Source: Calliopsis andreniformis
Lineage: Eukaryota; Arthropoda; Insecta; Hymenoptera; Andrenidae
DNA: 64,000 nt
Direction of reading: 5' to 3'
Assembly: GCF_051401765.1 (NCBI RefSeq)
Contig: NW_027480548.1
Span: forward strand, 1,116,001 to 1,180,000
Made by a program: the position numbers and the translations under genes. Shown here piece by piece: positions 12,183 to 27,040 of the stretch. The first letter of the stretch is position 1; each line of letters begins with the position of its first letter. The notes beneath the pieces were generated by a model. The model ran no database searches. It worked only from the letters and a program-made list of their open reading frames with translations, and was not told the origin of the DNA.

Positions 12183-13647
12183 CAATATTTAATCCTCAAT
12201 CCTCAATCGCCAATCCACAATCCTCAACCTACAATCCTCAATCCTCAATCCCCAATCCTCAACCCTCAATCCTCTATCCTCAGTCCACGACACTCAATCT
12301 TCAATCCTTAATCCTCAATCGTCAATCCTCAATCCTCAGCCTACAATCCTCAATCCTCAATCCTCAATCCTCAATCCTCAATCCTCAATCCTCAATCCTC
12401 AATTCTCAGCCTCAATAGAAAATCCTCAATTCTCGGTTTTCAATACTCAATCCTCACTCTACAATCTTCAAATCTTAGTTCCCAAACATCAATTCTCAAC
12501 ACTCTATCCTCAACAGTCAGTCCTCAATCTTCAAACAACAATCCTCAAACCTCAGTCTTCAATCTTCGATCCTCGACCCTCAATTCTCAATACTTAATCC
12601 TCAATCATCAGTCCTCAATCGGCAATACTCAATCCTCAACCATCAATCCTCAATCCTCAATCCCCAATCCTCAAACATCAACCTTCAATCCCCAACCCTT
12701 AGTCCTCAATCCTCAACCCTCAATCCTCAATCCTCAATCCTCAATCCTCAATCCTAAGTCCTCAAGCCTCAATCCTCAATATTCAATTGTCAATCCTCTA
12801 ATCTCAAACCACAGTCCTCAACCCTCAGTCCTCAATCCTCAATCCTCAATCGTCAATCCTCAATCGTCAATCCTCAGATCTCAACCATCAATCCTCAACC
12901 CTTAATCCTCAATCCACAATCCTCAATTCTCAATTCTCAAGAGAAAAACCTCAATTCTCAGTTTTCAATACTCAATCGTCAATCCTCAATCTTCAAATCT
13001 TAGTTCTCAAACATCAATTCTCAACACTCTATCCTCAACACTCAGTGCTCAATGTTCAATCGTCAATTATCAGTCCTCAAACTTCAATCCTCAATACTCA
13101 ACCCTCAATCCACAATCCTCAATCCTCCGTCCTCAATACTCAGCCCTAAATCCTCAATGCTCAATCCTCAATACTCAACCCTCAATCCTCAATCCTCAAT
13201 CCTCAATCCTCAATCCTCAATCCTCAGTCCTCAATTCTCCGTCCTCAAACCGCAATCCTCAATATTTAAGGCTCAATCCTCAATCCCCAATCCTCAACAT
13301 TCAGCCCTCAATCCTCAATGCACAACATTCAATCCTGAATCCTCAATACTCAACACTGAGTAATCAATCCTCAATCCTCAATCCTCAAACCTCAGTCATC
13401 AATTCTCAATCCTCAATCTTCAATACTCAATCCTCAGTCCTCAAGCCTCAATCCTCAATCCTCAATCCTCAATCCTCAATACTCGATCCTCAATCCCCAG
13501 TCTTCAAGCCTCAACACTCATTATTCAATTGTTAATCATTAATTCACAGCACTCAATCCTCACCTCTCAGTCATCAATCCTCAGTCCTCAATCTTCAATC
13601 ATCAATCCTCAATCTTCAATCCTCAATCCTCAATCCTCAATCCTCAA

Positions 13648-13800
13648 TACTCGACCCTGAATCCTCAGTCCACAAGCCTCAAGACTCAATATTCAATTGT
13701 CAATCATAAGTTCTAAGCACTCAAACCACACCCCTCATTCCTGAGTCCACAGTCCTCAATCTTCAATTATCAATCATCAACCCTCAATCTTCAATCCTCA
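13648..13800. repeat. Cassette D, representative copy
   Basis: Contains CTCGACCCTGAATCC, TTCAATTGTCAATCAT, then a TCTAAGCACTCAAACCACAC stretch. Copies of this last landmark lie near 3,429, 13,717, 23,279, 25,567, 33,872 and 36,160. Spacings 9,562 (13,717 to 23,279) and 10,593 (23,279 to 33,872; 25,567 to 36,160) equal those of the large duplications. A diverged relative occurs near 57,415 and 58,843. Confidence 0.75.
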
Positions 13801-15464
13801 ATCCTCAATCCTCAGCCCTCAAGCCTCAACCCTCAGTAATCAATCCTCAATCCTCAATCCTGAATTTTCAATCCTCAATAGAATAACCTCAATTCTCACT
13901 TTTCAATACCAAGTCCTCAATCTTCAATCGTCAGTCGTCACTCCTCAATCCTCAATACTCGACCGTCAATCCTCAATCCTCAACCTTCAATCCGCAACCC
14001 TTAATCCTCAATCCTCAGTCCTCAATCCTCAATCGTCAGTCCTCAATCCTCGACCATCAATCCTCAGTCCTCAAACCTCAATCCTCAATCCTCAATCTTC
14101 AACCATCAATCATCAATCCTCAATCGCCAATACTCAATCCTCAATTCTCAACACTCAATCCTCAACCCTCAGTAATCAAGCCTCAATCCTCAGTCCTCAA
14201 TCCTCAATCATCAATTCTCAATCCTCAATCTTCAATCCTCAACATTCAATCCTCAACCTACAATCCTCAATCCTCAATATTCAATCCTCAATCCTCAATA
14301 CTCAATCCTCAATTTTCAATCCTCAATAGAAAATCATCAATTCTCAGTTTTCCATACTCAATCCTCAAACTGCAATCTTCAAATCTCAGTTCCCAAACAT
14401 CAATTCTCAACACTCTATTCTCATCACTCAGTCCTCCATTTTCAATCAACAATCCTCAAACCTCAATCTTCAATCACCAGTCCCCAATCCTAAGCCCTCA
14501 ATCCTCAACCCTCAGTAATCAACCCTCAATCCTCAATCCTCAATCCTCAATCATCAATTCTCAGTCATCAATCTTCAATACTCAACACTCAATCCTCAAT
14601 GCTCAATCCTCAATCCTCAATTGTCAATCCTCAATCCTCAACCATCAATACTCAATTCTCAATCCCCAATCCTCAATCCTCAATTGTCAATCCTCAAACC
14701 TCAACCATCAATCCTCAGCCCTTAATCCTCAATCCTCAATCCTCTATCCTCAATTTTCAATACTCAATAGAATATCATAAATTCTCAGTTTTCAATACTC
14801 CGTCCTCAATCTTCAATCGTCAGTCCTCAATCATCAATCTTCAACCCTCAATCCTCAATCCTCAGTCCACGACACTCATTCTCCCATCCTCAATCCTCAA
14901 TCGACAATCCTCAATCCTCAACCATCAATCATCAATCCTCAATCCTCAATCCTCAATCCTCAATCTTCAATCATCAATCATCAATCCTCACTCTTCAGTC
15001 CTCAATCCTCAATCCTCAAACCTCAACCCTCAACCCTCAGTAATCAACCCTCAATCCTCAATCCTCCATCCTCAATCCTCAACCCTCAATCCGCAATCCT
15101 CAATCCTCGATACTCAAACCTCAATCCTCAACCCTCATTCCTCAGTCCTCAATCATCAATCTTCAGTCCTCAATCCCCAATCCACAATCCTCAATTATCA
15201 ATCCTAAACCCTCAAACGTCAACCTCAATCCTCAATCTTCAAACATGAATAAACAATTCTCAATCTTCAATCCTCAAACCTCAACCGTCAATCCTCAACC
15301 CTCAACCCTGAGTCCTCAATCCTCAATCTTCAATCCTTTATCCGCAATCCTCAATCCTCAATCCTCAATCCTCAATCCTCAATCCTCTATCCTCAATCCT
15401 CAATCCTCAATCCTCAATCCTCAATCCTCAATCCTCAAACCTCAATCCTCAATCCTCAATTCTC

Positions 15465-18400
15465 AATCCTCAATCCTCAAACCCCAATCCTCAATCCTCA
15501 ATCGTCAATCCTCAAACCTCAACCTTCAACCCTCAACCCTTAATCCTCAATCCTCAATCCTCAATTTTCAATCCTCAATAGAATATCCTCAATTCTCACT
15601 TTCCAATACTCAGTCCTCAATCTTCTGTCGACAGTCCTCAATCAGCAATCTTCAACCCTCAATCCTCAATCCTCAGTCCACGACACTCAATCTTCGATCC
15701 TCAATCCTGAATCGTCAATCCTCAATCCTCAACCATCAATCCTCAATCCTCAATCCTCAACCCTCAATCCTCAATCCTCAATCCTCAATCCTCAATCATC
15801 AATTCTCAACACTAGATATTCAATCCTCAACACTCAACCCTCAATGCTCAATCCTCAATCCACTATCCTCAATGCTCAATCCTCAATCCTCAATCCTCAA
15901 TCATCAATCATCAATCATCAATACTCAATCTTCAATCCTCAATCCTCAATCCTCAGCCGTCAATCCTCAACCCTCAGTAATCAACCATCAATCCTCAATC
16001 TTCAATCCTCAACACTCAATCCTCAATGCACAATCCTCAATCCTCAATCCTCAATCATCAAATCTCAATCCTCAATCCTCAACCATCAGTACACAATACT
16101 CCATGCTCAATCCTGAATCCTCAATCTTCAATCCCCAATCCTCAACCATCAATCCTCAATCCTCAATCCTCAATACTCAATCCTCAACCCTCTGTCCTTA
16201 GTTTTCAATACTCAATCCTCAATCCTCAATCTTCAATCGACAATCCCCAATCCTCAATCCTCAATCCTCAATCCTCAATCCTCAATCCTCAATCTTCAAT
16301 CCTCGACCCTCAATCCTCAATCCTCAACCCTCAATCCGCAATCCTCAATCCTCAATACTCAAACCTCAATCCCCAACCCTCATTCCTCAGTCCTCAATCA
16401 TCAACCTTCAGTCCTCAATCCCCAATCCACAATCCTCAATTACCAATCCTAAACCCTCAAACGTCAACCTCAATCCTCAATCTTCAAACATGAATAAACA
16501 ATTCTCAATCTTCAATCCTCAAACCTCAATCGTTAATCCTCAATCCTCAACCCTGTGTCCTCAATCCTCAATCTTCAATCCTTTATCCGCAACCCTCAAT
16601 CCTCAATCCTCAATCCTCAATCCTCAATCCTCAATCCTCAATCCTCAATCCTCAAACCTCAAACCACAATCCTCAATCCTCAATTCCCATTCCTCAATCC
16701 TCAATCTTCGATCCTCATTCCCCAATCCTCTGTCCTCAGTCCTCAAGCCTCAATCCTCAATATTCAATTGTCAACCCTCAATTCTCAAACCTCAATCCTC
16801 ATACCTCAGTCCTCAATCCTCAATCCTCAATCCTCAATCCTCATTCCTCAAACTTCAATCCTCAATATTCAATCCTCAATCCTCAATTCACAACGCTCAA
16901 TCCTCAACTATCAGTACACAATACTCCATGCTCAATCCTGAATCATCAATCTTCAATCCTCAATCCTCAACCATCAGTCCTCAATCCTCAATCCTCAATA
17001 CTCAATCCTCAACACTCTGTCCTCAGTTTTCAATACTCAATCCTCAATGCTCAATCTTCAATCCACAATCCCCAATCCTCAACCCTCAATCCTCAATCCT
17101 CAATCCTCAATCCTCAATCCTCAATCCTCAATCCTCAATCCTCAATCCTCAACCCTCAATCCTCAATCATCAATTCTCAATCCTCAATCTTCAACCCTCA
17201 ACACTCAATCCTCAATGCTCAATCCCCAATCCTCAATCCTCAATCCTCAATCCTCAATCCTCAATACTCAATCCTCAATTCTCAGCCCTCAATAGAAAAT
17301 CCTCAATTCTCAGTTTTCAATACTCAATCCTCAATCTACAATCTTCAAATCTCTGTTCCCAAATATCAGTTCTCAACACTCTATCCTCAACACTCAGCCC
17401 TCAATCTTCAATCTACAATCTTCAAACCTCAGTCCTCAATCTTCAATCCTCGACCCTCAATTCTCAATCCTCAATCCTCAATCCGCAATCCTCAATCCTC
17501 AATTCTCAAACCTCAGTCCTCAACCCGCAGTCCTCAGTCCTCAATCCCCAATCTTTAGTCCTCAGTCCTCAATATTCAATGCCCAATCCTCAATCCTCAA
17601 CATTCAAACCTCAATCCTCAATGCTCAATCTTCAATCCTCAATTATCAATCCCCGAACCTCAGTAATCAATCCTCAACCCACAATCGTCAATCCTCAGTC
17701 ATCAATTCTCAATCCTCAAAATTCAATCCTCAACCATCAATCCTCAACCCTCAATCCCCAATCCTCAATCCTCAATCGTCAATCCTCAAACCTCAACCTT
17801 CAATCCTCAACCCTTAATCCTCAATCCTCAATCCTCAATCCTCAATTTTCAATCCTCAATAGAATACCCTCAATTCTCAGTTTTCGATACTCGGTCCTCA
17901 ATCTTCAATCGACAGTCCTCAATCCTCAATCTTCAACAGTCAATCCTCAATCCTCAGTCCACGGCACACAATTTTCAATCCTCAATCCTCAATCCTCAAT
18001 CCTCAATCCTCAATCCTCAATCCTCGATACTCAGTCCTCAAACCCCAATCCTCAATTATCAATCCTAAATCCCCAACCTTCAACCTCAATCCTCATTCTT
18101 GAAACATGAATACACACCTCTCAACCTTCAATACTCGAACCTCAATCGTCAATCCTCAATCCTCAACCCTCAGTTCTCAATCCAGAATCCTCAATCCTCA
18201 ATCCGCAATGCTCAATCCTCAATCCTCAAACTTCAATACTCGTCCCTCAATCCTCAATCCTCAACCATCAATCAGCAATCCTCAATCCTCAATACTCAAA
18301 CCTCAATCCTCAACCCTCATTCCTCAGTCCTCAATCTTCAATCCTTTATCCTCAATCCTCAATCCTCAATCCTCAATCTGGAATCCTCAATAGAATATCC

Positions 18401-21400
18401 TCAATTCTCAGTTTTCAATACCCAGTTCTCAATCTTCAATCGTCAGTCCTAAATCCTCAATCTTCAACACTCAATACTCGATCCTCAGTCCACGACACTC
18501 AATCCTCTATCCTCAATCGTCAATCCTCAATACTCAACCATCAATCCTCAATCCTCAATCCTCAATCCTCAATGCTCAATCCTCAATCCTCAATCATCAA
18601 TCATCAATCATCAATACTCAACCTTCAATCCTCAATCCTCAATCCTCAGCCGTCAATCCTCAACCCTCAGTAATCAACAATCAATCCTCAATCTTCAATC
18701 CTCAACACTCAATCCTCAATGCACAATCCTCAATCCTCAATCCTCAATCATCAAATCTCAATCCTCAATCCTCAACTATCAGTACACAATACTCCATGCT
18801 CAATCCTGAATCCTCAATCTTCAATCCTCAATCCTCAACCATCAATCCTGAATCCTCAATCCTCAATACTCAATCCTCAACCCTCTGTCCTTAGTTTTCA
18901 ATACTCAATCCTCAATCCTCAATCTTCAATCCACAATCCCCAATCCTCAATCCTCAATCCTCAATCCTCAATCTTCAATCCTCAGTCCTCAACACTCAAT
19001 CCACAATCCTCAATCCTCAATCCTCAATTCTCAGCCCTCAATAGAAAATCCTCAAACCTCATTCTTCAATCTTCAATCCTCGACACTCAATTCTCAATCC
19101 TGAATCCTCAATCCGCAAACCTCAATCCTCATCCTCAATCCTCAATCTTCAATCCTCGACCCTCAATCCTCAATCCTCAACCCTCAATCCGCAATCCTCA
19201 ATCCTCAATACTCAAACCTCAATCCCCAACCCTCATTCCTCAGTCCTCAATCATCAACCTTCAGTCCTCAATCCCCAATCCACAATCCTCAATTATCAAT
19301 CCTAAACCCTCAAACGTCAACCTCAATCCTCAATCTTCAAACATGAATAAACAATTCTCAATCTCCAATCCTCAAACCTCAATCGTCAATCCTCAATACT
19401 CAACCCTGAGTCCTCAATCCTCAATCTTCAATCCTTTATCCGCAATCCTCAATCCTCAATCCTCAATCCTCAGTCCTCAATCCTCAATCCCCAATCCTCA
19501 ATCCTCAGCATTGAATAATCAATCATCAATCCTCAATCTTCATTCCTCAATCTTCAATCCTCAGCCCTCAATCCTCAACCCGCAGTAATCAACCCTCAAT
19601 CCTCAATCCTCCATCCTCAATCATCAATTCTCAATCCTCAACCTTCAATCCTCAACACTCAATCCTCAATGCTCAATCCACAATCCTCTATCCTCAATCC
19701 TCAATCCTCAATCCTCAATCCTCAATCCTCAGTCGTCAATCCTCAATCCTCAACCATCAATCCTGAATCCTCAATCCTCAATCCTCAATCCGCAATCCTC
19801 ATCCTTCAATCATCAATCATCAATCCTCAATCTTCAATCCTCAATCTTCAATCCTCAGCCTTTAATCCTAAATCCTCAATCCTCAATCCTTAATTTTCAA
19901 TCCTCAATAGAATATCCTCAATTCTCAGATTTCGATTCGCAGTCCTCAATCTTCAATCGTCAGTCCTCAATCCTCAATCTTCAACCCTCAATCCTCAATC
20001 CACAGTCCACGACACTCAATCTTCAATCATCAATCGTCAATCGTCAATCCTCAATCCTCAATCCTCAATCCTCAATCTTCAATCCTCGACCCTCAATCCT
20101 CAATCCTCGACCCTCAATCCGAAACCCCAATCCTCAATACTCAAACCTCAATCCTCAACCCTCAATCCTCAGTCCACAATCCTCAATTATCAATTCTAAA
20201 CCCTCAAACGTCAACCTCAATCCTCAATCTTCAAACATGAATAAACAATTCTCAATCTTCAATCCTCAAACCTCAATCGTCAATCCTTAATCCTCAGCCC
20301 TGAGTCCTCAATCCTCAATCTTCAATGCTTTATCCGCAATCCTCAATCCTCAATCGTCAATCCTCAGTCCTCAATCCTCAATCCTCAATTCTCAATCCTC
20401 AATCCTCAAACCTCAATCCTCAATCCTCAATTCTCAATCCTCAATCCTCAACCTTCAATCCTCAATCCCCAATCCTATGTCCTCAGTCCTCAAGCCTCAA
20501 TCCTCAATATTCAATTGTCAACCCTCAATTCTCAAACTTCAATCCTCATACCTCAGTCCTCAATCCTCAATCCTCAATCCTCAATCGTCAATACTCAATC
20601 ATCAGTTCTCAATACTCAATCTTCAATCCTCAATTTTCCACCCTCAATAGAATATCCTCAATTCTCAGTTTTCGATACTCAGTCCTCAAAATTCAATAGT
20701 CAGTCCTCAATCCTCAATCTTCAACCCTCAATCCTCAATCCTCAGGCCACGACTCTCTATCGTCAATCCTCAATACTCACTCGTGAATCCGTAATCCTCA
20801 ACTATCAATCCTCAACCCTCAATCCTCAATCCTCAATCCTCAATCCTCAAACCTCAATCTTCAATCTTCAATCTTCGACACTCAATTCTCAATCCTGAAT
20901 CCTCAATCCGCAATCCTCAATCCTCAATCTTCAATCCTCAACCTACAATCCACAATCCTCAATCCTCAATCCTCAATCCTCAATCCTCAATCCTCAATCA
21001 TCAATCCTCAATTCTCAGCCCTCAATAGAAAATCCTCAGTCCTCAGTTTTCAATACTCAATCCTCTATCCACAATAATCAAATCTTAGTTCCCAAACATC
21101 AACTCTCAACTCTCTATCTTCAACACTCAGTCCTCAATATTCAATCAACAATCCTCAAACCTCAATCATCAATATTCAATCTTCGACACTCTATCCTCAA
21201 TCCTCAATCCTCAATACGCAATCCTCAATCCTCAATCCTCAATACTCAATCTTCAATCCTCGACCCTCAATCCTCAATCCTCAATCCTCAGTCTGCAATC
21301 CTCAATCGTCAATACTCAAACCTCAATCTTTCAACCCTCATACCTCAGTCCTCAATCCTCGATCATCAATTCTCAATCCTCAATCTTCAAACCTCAACAT

Positions 21401-24400
21401 TCAATTCTCAATCCTCAATCCTCAATCCTCTATCCTCAATCCTCAATCCTCAATCCTCAATCCTCAATCCACAATCCCCAATCGTCAATACTCAATCCTC
21501 AACCATCAATGCTCAATCCTCAATCCCCGATCCTCAATCCTCAATCCTCAATCCTCAATCGTCAATCCTCAATGCTTAATCCTCAATCCTCAATCCTCAA
21601 TCCTCAATTTTCAATCCTCAATAGAATAACCTCAATTCTCAGTTTTCAATACTCAGTCCTCAATCTTCGATCGTCAGTCCTCAATCCTCAATCTTCAACC
21701 CTCAATCCTCAATCCTCAGTCCACGACACAGAATCTTTAATCCTCAATCCTCAATCGCCAATCCACAATCCTCAACCTACAATCCTCAATCCTCAATCCC
21801 CAATCCTCAACCCTCAATCCTCTATCCTCAGTCCACGACACTCAATCTTCAATCCTTAATCCTCAATCGTCAATCCTCAATCCTCAGCCTACAATCCTCA
21901 ATCCTCAATCCTCAATCCTCAATCCTCAATCCTCAATCCTCAATCCTCAATCCTCAATCCTCAATTCTCAGCCTCAATAGAAAATCTTCAATTCTCGGTT
22001 TTCAATACTCAATCCTCACTCTGCAATCTTCAAATCTTAGTTCCCAAACATCAATTCTCAACACTCTATCCTCAACAGTCAGTCCTCAATCTTCAAACAA
22101 CAATCCTCAAACCTCAGTCTTCAATCTTCGATCCTCGACCCTCAATTCTCAATACTTAATCCTCAATCATCAGTCCTCAATCGGCAATACTCAATCCTCA
22201 ACCATCAATCCTCAATCCTCAATCCCCAATCCTCAAACATCAACCTTCAATCCCCAACCCTTAGTCCTCAATCCTCAACCCTCAATCCTCAATCCTCAAT
22301 CCTCAATCCTCAATCCTAAGTCTTCAAGCCTCAATCCTCAATATTCAATTGTCAATCCTCTAATCTCAAACCACAGTCCTCAACCCTCAGTCCTCAATCC
22401 TCAATCCTCAATCGTCAATCCTCAATCGTCAATCCTCAGATCTCAACCATCAATCCTCAACCCTTAATCCTCAATCCACAATCCTCAATTCTCAATTCTC
22501 AAGAGAAAAACCTCAATTCTCAGTTTTCAATACTCAATCATCAATCCTCAATCTTCAAATCTTAGTTCTCAAACATCAATTCTCAACACTCTATCCTCAA
22601 CACTCAGTGCTCAATGTTCAATCGTCAATTATCAGTCCTCAAACTTCAATCCTCAATACTCAACCCTCAATCCACAATCCTCAATCCTCCGTCCTCAATA
22701 CTCAACCCTAAATCCTCAATGCTCAATCCTCAATACTCAGCCCTCAATCCTCAATCCTCAATCCTCAATCCTCAATCCTCAATCCTCAGTCCTCAATCCT
22801 CCGTCCTCAAACCGCAATCCTCAATATTTAAGGCTCAATCCTCAATCCTCAATCCTCAACATTCAGTCCTCAATCCTCAATGCACAACATTCAATCCTGA
22901 ATCCTCAATACTCAACACTGAGTAATCAATCCTCAATCCTCAATCCTCAAACCTCAGTCATCAATTCTCAATCCTCAATCTTCAATACTCAATCCTCAGT
23001 CCTCAAGCCTCAATCCTCAATCCTCAATCCTCAATCCTCAATACTCGATCCTCAATCCCCAGTCTTCAAGCCTCAACACTCATTATTCAATTGTTAATCA
23101 TTAATTCACAGCACTCAATCCTCACCTCTCAGTCATCAATCCTCAGTCCTCAATCTTCAATCATCAATCCTCAATCTTCAATCCTCAATCCTCAATCCTC
23201 AATCCTCAATACTCGACCCTGAATCCTCAGTCCACAAGCCTCAATACTCAATATTCAATTGTCAATCATAAGCTCTAAGCACTCAAACCACACCCCTCAT
23301 TCCTGAGTCCACAGTCCTCAATCTTCAATTATCAATCATCAACCCTCAATCTTCAATCCTGAATCCTCAAGCCTCAGCCCTCCAGCCTCAACCCTCAGTA
23401 ATCAATCCTCAATCCTCAATCCTCAATTTTCAATCCTCAATAGAATAACCTCAATTCTCACTTTTCAATACCCAGTCCTCAATCTTCAATCGTCAGTCCT
23501 CAATCCTCAATCCTCAATCCTCAATCGTCAATACTCAATCATCAATTCTCAATACTCAATCTTCAATCCTCAATTTTCCACCCTCAATAGAATATCCTCA
23601 ATTCTCAGCTTTCGATACTCAGTCCTCAAAATTCAATAGTCAGTCCTCAATCCTCAATCTTCAACCCTCAATCCTCAATCCTCAGGCCACGACTCTCTAT
23701 CTTCAATCCTCAATACTCACTCGTGAATCCTTAATCCTCAACTATCAATCCTCAACCCTCAATCCTCAATCCTCAATCCTCAATCCTCAAACCTCAATCT
23801 TCAATCTTCAATCTTCGACACTCAATTCTCAATCCTGAATCCTCAATCCGCAATCCTCAATCCTCAATCTTCAATCCTCAACCTACAACCCTCAATCCTC
23901 AATCCTCAATCCTCAATCCTCAATCCTCAATCCTCAATCATCAATCCTCAATTCTCAGCCCTCAATAGAAAATCCTCAATACTCAGTTTTCAATACTCAA
24001 TCCACTATCCACAATAATCAAATCTTAGTTCCCAAACATCAACTCTCAACACTCTATCTTCAACACTCAGTCCTCAATATTCAATCAACAATCCTCAAAC
24101 CTCAATCATCAATATTCAATCTTCGACACTCTATCCTCAATCCTCAATCCTCAATACGCAATCCTCAATCCTCAATCCTCAATACTCAATCTTCAATCCT
24201 CAATAGAATAACCTCAATTCTCAGTTTTCAATACTCAGTCCTCAATCTTCGATCGTCAGTCCTCAATCCTCAATCTTCAACCCTCAATCCTCAATCCTCA
24301 GTCCACGACACACAATCTTTAATCCTCAATCCTCAATCGCCAATCCACAATCCTCAACCTACGATCCTCAATCCTCAATCCCCAATCCTCAACCCTCAAT

Positions 24401-27040
24401 CCTCTATCCTCAGTCCACGACACTCAATCTTCAATCCTTAATCCTCAATCGTCAATCCTCAATCCTCAGCCTACAATCCTCAATCCACAATCCTCAATCC
24501 TCAATCCTCAATCCTCAATCCTCAATCCTCAATCCTCAATCCTCAATTCTCAGCCTCAATAGAAAATCCTCAATTCTCGGTTTTCAATACTCAATCCTCA
24601 CTCTACAATCTTCAAATCTTAGTTCCCAAACATCAATTCTCAACACTCTATCCTCAACAGTCAGTCCTCAATCTTCAAACAACAATCCTCAAACCTCAGT
24701 CTTCAATCTTCGATCCTCGACCCTCAATTCTCAATACTTAATCCTCAATCATCAGTCCTCAATCGGCAATACTCAATCCTCAACCATCAATCCTCAATCC
24801 TCAATCCCCAATCCTCAAACATCAACCTTCAATCCCCAACCCTTAGTCCTCAATCCTCAACCCTCAATCCTCAATCCTCAATCCACAATCCTCAATCCTA
24901 AGTCCTCAAGCCTCAATCCTCAATATTCAATTGTCAATCCTCTAATCTCAAACCACAGTCCTCAATCCTCAGTCCTCAATCCTCAATCCTCAATCGTCAA
25001 TCATCAATCGTCAATCCTCAGATCTCAACCATCAATCCTCAACCCTTAATCCTCAATCCACAATCCTCAATTCTCAATTCTCAAGAGAAAAACCTCAATT
25101 CTCAGTTTTCAATACTCAATCGTCAATCCTCAATCTTCAAATCTTAGTTCTCAAACATCAATTCACAACACTCTATCCTCAACACTCAGTGATCAATGTT
25201 CAATCGTCAATTATCAGTCCTCAAACTTCAATCCTCAATACTCAACCCTCAATCTTCAATCCTCAATCCTCAATCCTCAGCCCTCAAGCCTCAACCCTCA
25301 GTAATCAATCCTCAATCCTCAATCCTCAATTTTCAATCCTCAATAGAATAACCTCAATTCTCACTTTTCAATACCCAGTCCTCAATCTTCAATCGTCAGT
25401 CGTCAATCCTCAATCCTCAATACTCGACCCTGAATCCTCCGTCCTCAAGCCTCAATCCTCAATCTTCAATCCTCAATCCTCAATCTTCAATCCTCAATAC
25501 TCGACCCTGAATCCTCAGTCCTCAAGCCTCAATACTCAATTTTCAATTGTCAATCATAAATTCTAAACACTCAAACCACACCTCTCATTCCTGAATCCAC
25601 AGTCCTCAATCTTCAATTATCAATCATCAACCCTCAATCTTCAATCCTCAATCCTCAATCCTCAGCCCTCAACCCTCAACCCTCAGTAATCAACCCTCAA
25701 TCCTCAATCCTCAATCATCAATTCTCAATCCTCAATCTTCAATACTCAATCCTCAATCCACAACCATCAATCCTCAATCCTCAATCCTCAACCCTCAATC
25801 CTCAATGCTCAATCCTCAATCATCAATTCTCAACCCTCAATATTTCAATCCTCAACACTCAATCCCCAACGCTCAATCCTCAATCCACTATCCTCAATCC
25901 TCAATCCTCAATCCTCAATACTCTATCCTCAATCCTCGACCGTCAATCCTCAAACCTCAACCTTCAATCCTTAACCCTGAATCTTCAATCCTCAATCCTC
26001 AATCCTCAATTTTCACCCTCAATAGAATATCCTCAATTCTCAGTTTTCAATGCTCAGTCCTCAATCTTCAATCGTCAGTCCTCAATCCTCAATATTCAAC
26101 CCTCAATCCTCAATCCTCAGTCCACGACACTCAATCTTCAATCCACAATCCTCAATCGTCAATACCCAATCCTCAATTCTCAATCGTCAATCCTCAATCC
26201 TCAACCTTCAATCCGCAACCCTTAATCCTCAATCCTCAGTCCTCAATCCTCAATCGTCAGTCCTCAATCCTCGACCATCAATCCTCAGTCCTCAAACCTC
26301 AATCCTCAATCCTCAATCTTCAACCATCAATCATCAATCCTCAATCGTCAATACTCAATCCTCAATTCTCAACACTCAATCCTCAACCCTCAGTAATCAA
26401 GCCTCAATCCTCAGTCCTCAATCCTCAATCATCAATTCTCAATCCTCAATCTTCAATCCTCAACATTCAATCCTCAACCTACAGTCCTCAGTCCTCAATA
26501 TTCAATCCTCAATCCTCAATACTCAATCCTCAATTTTCAATCCTCAATAGAAAATCATCAATTCTCAGTTTTCCATACTCCGTCCTCAATCTTCAATCGT
26601 CAGTCCTCAATCATCAATCTTCAACCCTCAATCCTCAATCCTCAGTCCACGACACTCAATCTCCCATCCTCAATCCTCAATCGACAATCCTCAATCCTCA
26701 ACCATCAATCATCAATCCTCAATCCTCAATCCTCAATCCTCAATCCTCAATCCTCAATCCTCAATCTTCAATCATCAATCATCAATCCTCACTCTTCAGT
26801 CCTCAATCCTCAATCCTCAAACCTCAACCCTCAACCCTCAGTAATCAACCCTCAATCCTCAATCCTCCATCCTCAATCCTCAACCCTCAATCCGCAATCC
26901 TCAATCCTCAATACTCAAACCTCAATCCTCAACCCTCATTCCTCAGTCCTCAATCATCAATCTTCAGTCCTCAATCCCCAATCCACAATCCTCAATTATC
27001 AATCCTAAACCCTCAAACGTCAACCTCAATCCTCAATCCT
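15465..27040. repeat. Higher-order unit 2, expanded by later insertions and duplications
   Basis: Colinear with the preceding 8.8-kb unit but longer. Between about 18,148 and 18,930 it carries an extra block: a cassette-A variant at about 18,385-18,500, and from about 18,570 the start of a third copy of the 7.0-7.6 kb segment (spacing 11,513 from 7,206), which continues to about 19,130. Between about 23,510 and 25,255 it carries an extra copy of its own 20.6-22.6 kb segment. The junction at 18,147 is where the match to 9,431 stops abruptly. Confidence 0.7.
20575..25255. repeat. Local tandem duplication, 2,940-bp spacing, second copy shortened
   Basis: Sequence from 23,521 matches 20,581 at exactly 2,940 bp (420 units). 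For example, the CACAATAATCAAATCTTAG word at 21,070 recurs at 24,010. At about 24,200 the second copy jumps ahead by roughly 360 bp, then continues at spacings 2,582 and 2,575 until about 25,255, where it joins cassette-D-type sequence. The jump happens at a shared TCAATAG word, consistent with a deletion between short repeats. Confidence 0.75.

Larger units (their letters stand above)
6645..15464. repeat. Higher-order unit 1 of the oldest visible duplication (about 8.8 kb)
   Basis: The stretch from about 6,650 to 9,431 matches 15,470-18,147 at spacing 8,820 and then 8,708 (both multiples of 7; they differ by 112 bp of array in the 7.4-7.7 kb zone). The stretch 9,432-13,935 matches about 18,930-23,500 at 9,498, 9,568 and finally 9,562 bp. 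The last part, 13,970-15,230, matches 26,190-27,040 (spacing 12,221) and 36,785-38,045 (spacing 22,814). Colinearity shows one ancestral block, later broken up in the second copy. The left border is not sharp because flanking plain heptamers align anyway. Confidence 0.75.

Noticed and set aside
16490..18109. Plus-strand open frame of 539 codons (N-P-Q-S-S-I-L repeats), and similar ones at 25805-27298, 36398-37864 and 7206-8426
   Set aside because: All are produced by the heptamer in a frame-independent way. They overlap with equal peptides in other frames, lack promoter, splice or coding-bias evidence, and end at random variant units (TTAATCC, TCAGTAA, TCAATAG).
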